Assembly: GCA_049282265.1 (NCBI GenBank)
Contig: JBAPTR010000205.1
Location: 1-34,676 of the forward strand
Direction: 5' to 3'
From: CAYUCJ01 sp049282265
GTDB taxonomy: Bacteria > Desulfobacterota > DSM-4660 > Desulfatiglandales > Desulfatiglandaceae
DNA length: 34,676 bases
Shown here: one piece after another, positions 30,993 to 34,676 of the stretch
Position numbering within the stretch: the first letter of the stretch is position 1
How the letters are laid out: each line of letters starts with the position of its first letter
Notes under the pieces: model-generated
What the model saw: the letters and a program-made list of their open reading frames with translations, nothing else
Told to the model about the DNA's origin: nothing
Database searches by the model: none
Made by a program: the position numbers and the translations under genes

Positions 30993-32177
30993 ATGGCTGA
31001 AAATGTACACGTCAAGAACATAGGCCTCAGGGGTGTCACCGTCGCGGACACCAAGATCAGTTTCATTGACGGCGGACAGGGCATCCTGATCTACAGGGGA
31101 TACCGGATTGAAGACCTGGCCGAAAGGGCCTCTTTCATGGAGGTTGCTTGGCTCCTCCTGAATGGCGCCCTTCCCTCAAAAAAAGAACTGGCTCGATTCG
31201 AATCAGAGGCCCTGGCATCCAGGAACCTGCCGGACCCGCTCTACGACGCCCTCAAGACCTTCCCGAAAAACGCGGATCCCATGGACGTTCTCCAGGCAAC
31301 GGTCCCCGTCCTGGCAATGGGGGACCCGGATCTTCTCCGGGAAGACAGGGACGCAAACGTGCGGATGGCCACAAGACTCATAGCCCGTCTTCCCCTGCTC
31401 ATGGCCGCCTGGGATAGAACCAGGAAGGGACTTGAGCCGTTGCTCCCGGATGATTCCCTCTCCCATGCGGCAAACTTTCTCTGGCTTCTTAGCGGCAAGC
31501 GCCCTTCTCCATCAATGGCGAAGGACCTGGATACCTGCCTGGTCCTGCATGCCGACCACACCTTCAATGCCTCCACATTTGCCTGCAGGCAGGTGGCTTC
31601 CACCCGCGCCCATCTCTATGCCGCCGTTGCCGCAGGGATCGGTGCCCTTTCCGGCAGTCTACACGGAGGCGCCAATACGCGGGTCATGAAAATGCTGCTG
31701 GAACTGCGGTCGGAGGGAGATATTCCCTCTTGGGTGAAGAAGAGACTGGACAGCAGTGAGAAGATCATGGGGATGGGTCACGCGGTCTACAAGACCATAG
31801 ATCCAAGGGCCGGGTATCTCAAAGCAATGGGATCAAGACTTGCAGAGGAAACGGACCAGAAGGGCCTTTATCAATTGTCCCTTGATGTGGAGCGGGCTGC
31901 CTTGGAAGAATTTGAGAAAAGGGGAAAAACGGAGATCAAACCCAACGTGGATTTCTACAGCGCACCCGTCTATTACATGATGGGGATTCCACTGGACCTC
32001 ATGACCCCTATATTTGCCATGTCTCGCGTTGCCGGGTGGGGGGCACATATCATTGAAGAAAAATTCGGAGAAGCGCAGGAAAAACCCGCCCTCTACCGGC
32101 CAAAGGCGGAATACATCGGTGAGTACTGCGGGCTCATGGGATGCGACTATACGCCCCTCGACGGCAGGGAAGCCTGA
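30993..32177 (+). CDS. gltA: Citrate synthase
   Basis: A 394-residue citrate synthase of the shorter, hexamer-independent (type I, CitZ-like) kind that condenses oxaloacetate and acetyl-CoA. Catalytic residues are His224 (GSLHGGANTRV), His263 (GMGHAVYKTIDPRA) and Asp320 (PNVDFYSAPVYY). The N-terminus VADTKISFIDGGQGILIYRG and ASFMEVAWLLLNG are typical. GGAAAGGGAACAGC precedes ATG 30993. It closes the operon with aconitase and the oxidoreductase. In some anaerobes citrate synthase works backwards in a reversed oxidative TCA cycle; nothing in the sequence alone shows direction. Confidence 0.93.
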   Translation: MAENVHVKNIGLRGVTVADTKISFIDGGQGILIYRGYRIEDLAERASFMEVAWLLLNGALPSKKELARFESEALASRNLPDPLYDALKTFPKNADPMDVLQATVPVLAMGDPDLLREDRDANVRMATRLIARLPLLMAAWDRTRKGLEPLLPDDSLSHAANFLWLLSGKRPSPSMAKDLDTCLVLHADHTFNASTFACRQVASTRAHLYAAVAAGIGALSGSLHGGANTRVMKMLLELRSEGDIPSWVKKRLDSSEKIMGMGHAVYKTIDPRAGYLKAMGSRLAEETDQKGLYQLSLDVERAALEEFEKRGKTEIKPNVDFYSAPVYYMMGIPLDLMTPIFAMSRVAGWGAHIIEEKFGEAQEKPALYRPKAEYIGEYCGLMGCDYTPLDGREA

Positions 32178-32201
32178 GGCCCGGATCGGTCATGCCGGGC
32201 C
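32178..32201. terminator. GC-rich hairpin between gltA and rubrerythrin
   Basis: GGCCCGG (32178-32184) and CCGGGCC (32195-32201) form a perfect 7-bp stem with a 10-nt loop immediately after the gltA stop, between convergent genes. No clear T-run follows, so it may act as a weak bidirectional terminator or 3'-end stabiliser. Confidence 0.45.
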
Positions 32202-32225
32202 CGTCCCCTTCGATTCCCCATTCTT

Positions 32226-32732
32226 TCACGCGACCGGCACGAACGCCTCTTTCCCTTTCCCGCACGTGGGGCATTTGTCTGGAGGCTCACCTTCCACGGT
32301 GTATCCACAGATTTTGCAGATATGGAGATCCCCCAGCTCCAGGTCCTTTCCTTCCTTGAGCGCATTCACCGCCTTCTCAAAGAAGTCCGCGTGGGTCCTC
32401 TCCGCCTCACTGGCCCAGAAAAAGCTGTTCAATGCGGCATTGTCGGCATCCCTCTCCGCCTGGTCGATAAACATGGGATACATGCCAGTGCATTCTTCAG
32501 TCTCCCCTTTCAGGGCATCCTTCACATTTTTTGCGGTTGTCTTGACGTCTCCCAGTGCATTGAGGTGATTGAGGGCGTGAATGGTCTCGGATTCCGCTAT
32601 GACACGGAACAGCCTCGCCATATTTGTAAAACCCTCTTCATCGGCCTTTTTTGAATAAGCCAGGTATCTTCGGTTCGCCTGGGATTCTCCGGAAAATGCT
32701 TCCTTCAGATTCTTGTGTGTCTGGTTTGACAT
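32226..32732 (-). CDS. Rubrerythrin
   Basis: A 168-residue non-haem di-iron peroxidase that removes hydrogen peroxide in anaerobes. The four-helix part has GESQANRRYL (Glu16), AESETIHAL (Glu49, His52), GETEECTGMYP (Glu80) and SEAERTHADFF (Glu109, His114). The C-terminal rubredoxin-like domain has CKICGYTVEG (139, 142) and CPTCGK (154, 157). The start ATG has GGAGG upstream. Its promoter region contains repeat R4. Electrons normally come from rubredoxin; no rubredoxin gene is adjacent. Confidence 0.95.
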   Translation of the reverse strand: MSNQTHKNLKEAFSGESQANRRYLAYSKKADEEGFTNMARLFRVIAESETIHALNHLNALGDVKTTAKNVKDALKGETEECTGMYPMFIDQAERDADNAALNSFFWASEAERTHADFFEKAVNALKEGKDLELGDLHICKICGYTVEGEPPDKCPTCGKGKEAFVPVA

Positions 32733-32779
32733 TTGAAACCTCCATAAGTTCAGGGTTTTCGCAGTTCGGTTTCATGGCA

Positions 32780-32915
32780 CTTCCAACGAAGCCGCTTTTT
32801 CATCCGCATCTAAGGAAAGTGTTTAGAAAGCATTTGAAAAAGATGGTCAGGTTCGATTTCCATTTGTTCCTCATAGACTGCCGTTTGCGGCGTAAAACAG
32901 CTTTTTACGAAGTCA
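32780..32915. repeat. Dispersed repeat, copy R4
   Basis: R4 contains CTTCCAACGAAG, then TTTTTCATCCGCATCTAAGG (as in R1), then half of the right palindrome arm (GTGTTTAGAAAGCATTTG) and the right module GAAAAAGATGGTCAGGTTCG with CTCATAGACTGCCGTTTGC. The left palindrome arm and loop are missing. It lies 48 bp upstream of the rubrerythrin start. Confidence 0.78.
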
Positions 32916-32980
32916 TATCATCTGTTTCGGAAAAATAGCAAAACACAATGTGGAAGTCAATAAGGTCCCTGTCGAATTCA

Positions 32981-32998
32981 GGAACCGTCAAAAAGTCC
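32981..32998 (+). repeat. Second copy of a short dispersed repeat
   Basis: GGAACCGTCAAAAAGTCC differs by one inserted base from 15582-15598, where it sits at the DUF4338 truncation point. In both places a palindromic R copy lies within about 80 bp. Confidence 0.4.
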
Positions 32999-33078
32999 TC
33001 TAACTTGCATTTCTCACAGCCCCCCGTCACGGGATGAGTCGAAAGCCGGGCCAAAGGAGATTGGCGAAGCGGAAGCCG

Positions 33079-34461
33079 TTATGGGATAATTCCGTAGCGT
33101 TCGATTTTTTCGTACAGTGTCTTTCGGGATATCCCAAGATGTTGGGCCGCGAGGCTCTTGTTCCCCCTGGAGTTTTTCAACGTCTTTCGGATCAGTTCCT
33201 CTTCCATTTCCCGGAGCCTGATTCCCCCTTCTGGGATGTGGTTGGTCCACAGTTGGTCACGAAGAGGAACTGCCGGGTCATTGTCTGAGAGGATTTTTTC
33301 CGGCAGATCCGCTATGGTCAGGGAGCGCCTTTTTGAAAGGATGACGGCCCGTGCTAAACAGTTTTTGAGTTCCCTGACGTTCCCTGGCCACGAATAAACC
33401 GTCAGCACATCCATGACCTCCTTGTCAACGCCCTGGACAATTTTTTCGTAGTGAGTGGCATAGTGGTTGACAAAGTTTTCCACCAGCAAGGGGATGTCTT
33501 TCTTCCTTTCCCGTAACGGTGGAACCTGGAGGGAGACAACCTCAATACGGTAGAGGAGATCCTTCAAAAATCGTCCTTCTTCTATGGCTTCCTGGAGATC
33601 CCGGTTTGTTGCCGTGATGATTCGAACGTCGACCCTGTGGGGTTCGGTGCCACCAACCGGCTCGAAGGTCATGTCTTGCAGAAAACGGAGCAGTTTACTC
33701 TGGAGATTGAGACTCATGTGGCCGATTTCATCGAGGAAAAGCGTGCCTCCGTCCGCCATTTCCAGGCGTCCCTTTTTTTCACCTACCGCCCCTGTAAAAG
33801 CACCTCTCACGTGACCGAACAGTTCCGCCTCCAGGAGGCTTTCAGTGAGCGCCGCAGAGTTGATGCACACCATCTGTTTTTCCCTTCGCCTGCTCTCCAG
33901 GTGAAGGGCCCGTGCCAGGAGTTCCTTTCCTGTCCCGGTTTCGCCGTAGATCAGTACAGAGGCGTCCGTTGATCCTACCGTACGTACCATATTAAAGATA
34001 TCTAACATCTTCCTGCTCTCGCCGATGATGTTATGGAAAGGACGCTGCCGGCCGAGCCGTTTCTTCAGGTGCAGGATCTCCCGGGACATTTCCCTCTCAT
34101 GAATCGCCTTTTCAATGACGATAGCCAATTCTTCAAAATCAAGAGGTTTGATCAGGTAATTGGTCACGCCCTCCTTGAGGGCCCCAACGGCCGATTTGAC
34201 CGTGCCGAACGCCGTCATGATGATAAAGGGTGGTGGATCACAGATTTCCCGCATACAGAGGTAGAGCTGCAGCCCGTCCATATGAGGCATTTTGAGATCT
34301 GATAGAACAAGATCAATGCCAGGATCGTTTTGAAATATTCTAAGTGCTGTCTGCCCGCTTCTCGCCTGGACAACCTCATAGCCCTCGTCTGTCAGGATGG
34401 CGGCCAGCACTTTCAGCGTATTGGTCTGATCGTCAACTGCCAGTATCTTTTTCTTCTTCAA
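33079..34461 (-). CDS. Sigma-54-dependent response regulator (NtrC family)
   Basis: A 460-residue regulator. The N-terminal receiver domain starts KKKILAVDDQTNTLKVL and has the phosphoacceptor Asp in LVLSDLKMPHMDG and Lys in YLIKPLDF. The central AAA+ domain has Walker A GETGTGKELLARAL, the sigma-54 contact loop GAFTGAVGEKKG, Walker B GGTLFLDEIGH and RADV-like segments. The C-terminal Fis-type helix-turn-helix is NSRGNKSLAAQHLGISRKTL. TTG 34461 is the likely start, with AAGGAGG six bases upstream (34468-34474); the ATG at 34494 has no such signal. The start lies 29 bp inside the 3' end of the kinase gene, giving a coupled two-component pair. Target genes are not known. Confidence 0.92.
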   Translation of the reverse strand: MKKKKILAVDDQTNTLKVLAAILTDEGYEVVQARSGQTALRIFQNDPGIDLVLSDLKMPHMDGLQLYLCMREICDPPPFIIMTAFGTVKSAVGALKEGVTNYLIKPLDFEELAIVIEKAIHEREMSREILHLKKRLGRQRPFHNIIGESRKMLDIFNMVRTVGSTDASVLIYGETGTGKELLARALHLESRRREKQMVCINSAALTESLLEAELFGHVRGAFTGAVGEKKGRLEMADGGTLFLDEIGHMSLNLQSKLLRFLQDMTFEPVGGTEPHRVDVRIITATNRDLQEAIEEGRFLKDLLYRIEVVSLQVPPLRERKKDIPLLVENFVNHYATHYEKIVQGVDKEVMDVLTVYSWPGNVRELKNCLARAVILSKRRSLTIADLPEKILSDNDPAVPLRDQLWTNHIPEGGIRLREMEEELIRKTLKNSRGNKSLAAQHLGISRKTLYEKIERYGIIP

Positions 34462-34676
34462 ATAGTTCCTCCTTCGCTCCGGTCCTGAATTCAACAGCCA
34501 AGTCCACGAGCACTACCGTTCCCTTTCCCTCCTCGCTCTTGATCGCAATGCTGCCGCCATGGCTTTCCACGATTCCGAGGCTCAAGGGCAATCCAAGACC
34601 GGTACCTGTCTCCTTGGTACTGAAAAAAGGGTCAAAGACGCTTTTCAGATGGTCTTTCGAGATACCCGTCCCCTGA
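34433..34676 (-). CDS. Histidine kinase, C-terminal end (partial at window edge)
   Basis: The last 80 codons of a sensor kinase enter from the right edge. The ATPase boxes are clear: FDPFFSTKETGTGLGLPLS (F and G2 boxes) and GIVESHGGSIAIKSEEGKGT. The frame ends at 34433-34435 after a charged tail. It overlaps the response regulator start by 29 bp, so the pair is co-translated. The sensor and dimerisation domains lie outside the window. Confidence 0.9.
   Translation of the reverse strand, partial: QGTGISKDHLKSVFDPFFSTKETGTGLGLPLSLGIVESHGGSIAIKSEEGKGTVVLVDLAVEFRTGAKEELFEEEKDTGS

Larger units (their letters stand above)
32733..33078. other. Gap between rubrerythrin and the response regulator, with R4
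   Basis: No supported gene in 346 bp. It holds repeat R4, the second copy of GGAACCGTCAAAAAGTCC (32981-32998) and presumably the rubrerythrin promoter, which I could not place. Confidence 0.5.

Overview
The window looks like a stretch of chromosome from an anaerobic Desulfobacterota-type (deltaproteobacterial) organism. This is inferred from gene content, not from a database search: a ferredoxin-type 2-oxoacid oxidoreductase with GltD-like flavoproteins, an Aquifex-type aconitase, rubrerythrin, an FmdE-like protein, a CooT nickel protein, a small desulforedoxin-like Cys-rich protein, a menaquinone-type methyltransferase and NtrC-type regulators. No tRNA, rRNA or CRISPR array was seen.

Layout. 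1-1690 is accessory: a YefM-YoeB toxin-antitoxin pair with a clear promoter and operator, then fragments of an aldo/keto reductase and of a second protein, then a tiny Lys-rich protein. 1691-5219 is a plus-strand run of dusB, an ispH-UbiA fusion and a family 2 glycosyltransferase, with overlapping ends. 5225-6517 is a minus-strand operon (DUF3842, cooT, metallo-beta-lactamase fold hydrolase). 6619-12355 is an origin-like neighbourhood: plsY convergent on parB-parA, a perfect parS site, ddl, an AT-rich gap with DnaA-box-like sequences, and a sequence-divergent dnaA followed by a small membrane protein. 12346-14935 has a small conserved protein, an FmdE-like protein, a receiver-domain remnant of a hybrid kinase and a D-2-hydroxyacid dehydrogenase.

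14936-19452 is the most disturbed region. It holds a 3'-truncated DUF4338 (DruA-type) gene, a palindromic dispersed repeat, a Cys-rich mini-protein, a thioredoxin-fold/thioredoxin-reductase fusion and a flavodoxin. The whole block lies between two 25-bp near-identical inverted repeats (15156-15180 and 19296-19320).

19453-22919 combines quinone-type functions (UbiE/MenG, a second methyltransferase, a UbiA prenyltransferase) with malate dehydrogenase. 23193-32177 is a central-carbon cluster: two flavoproteins, the gamma-alpha and beta parts of a 2-oxoacid (probably 2-oxoglutarate) oxidoreductase, aconitase and citrate synthase. Together with mdh these cover the steps from malate through citrate to 2-oxoglutarate and succinyl-CoA except isocitrate dehydrogenase. 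The cluster is interrupted by two copies of the palindromic repeat. The window ends with rubrerythrin, a sigma-54 response regulator and the 3' end of its kinase.

The signals I would follow first are the four-copy palindromic repeat family (R1-R4), the 4.2-kb redox-gene block bounded by inverted repeats next to a DUF4338 relic, the IspH-UbiA fusion, the divergent DnaA with altered Walker B and DNA-signature residues beside parS, and the flavoprotein-linked 2-oxoacid oxidoreductase inside a TCA cluster.
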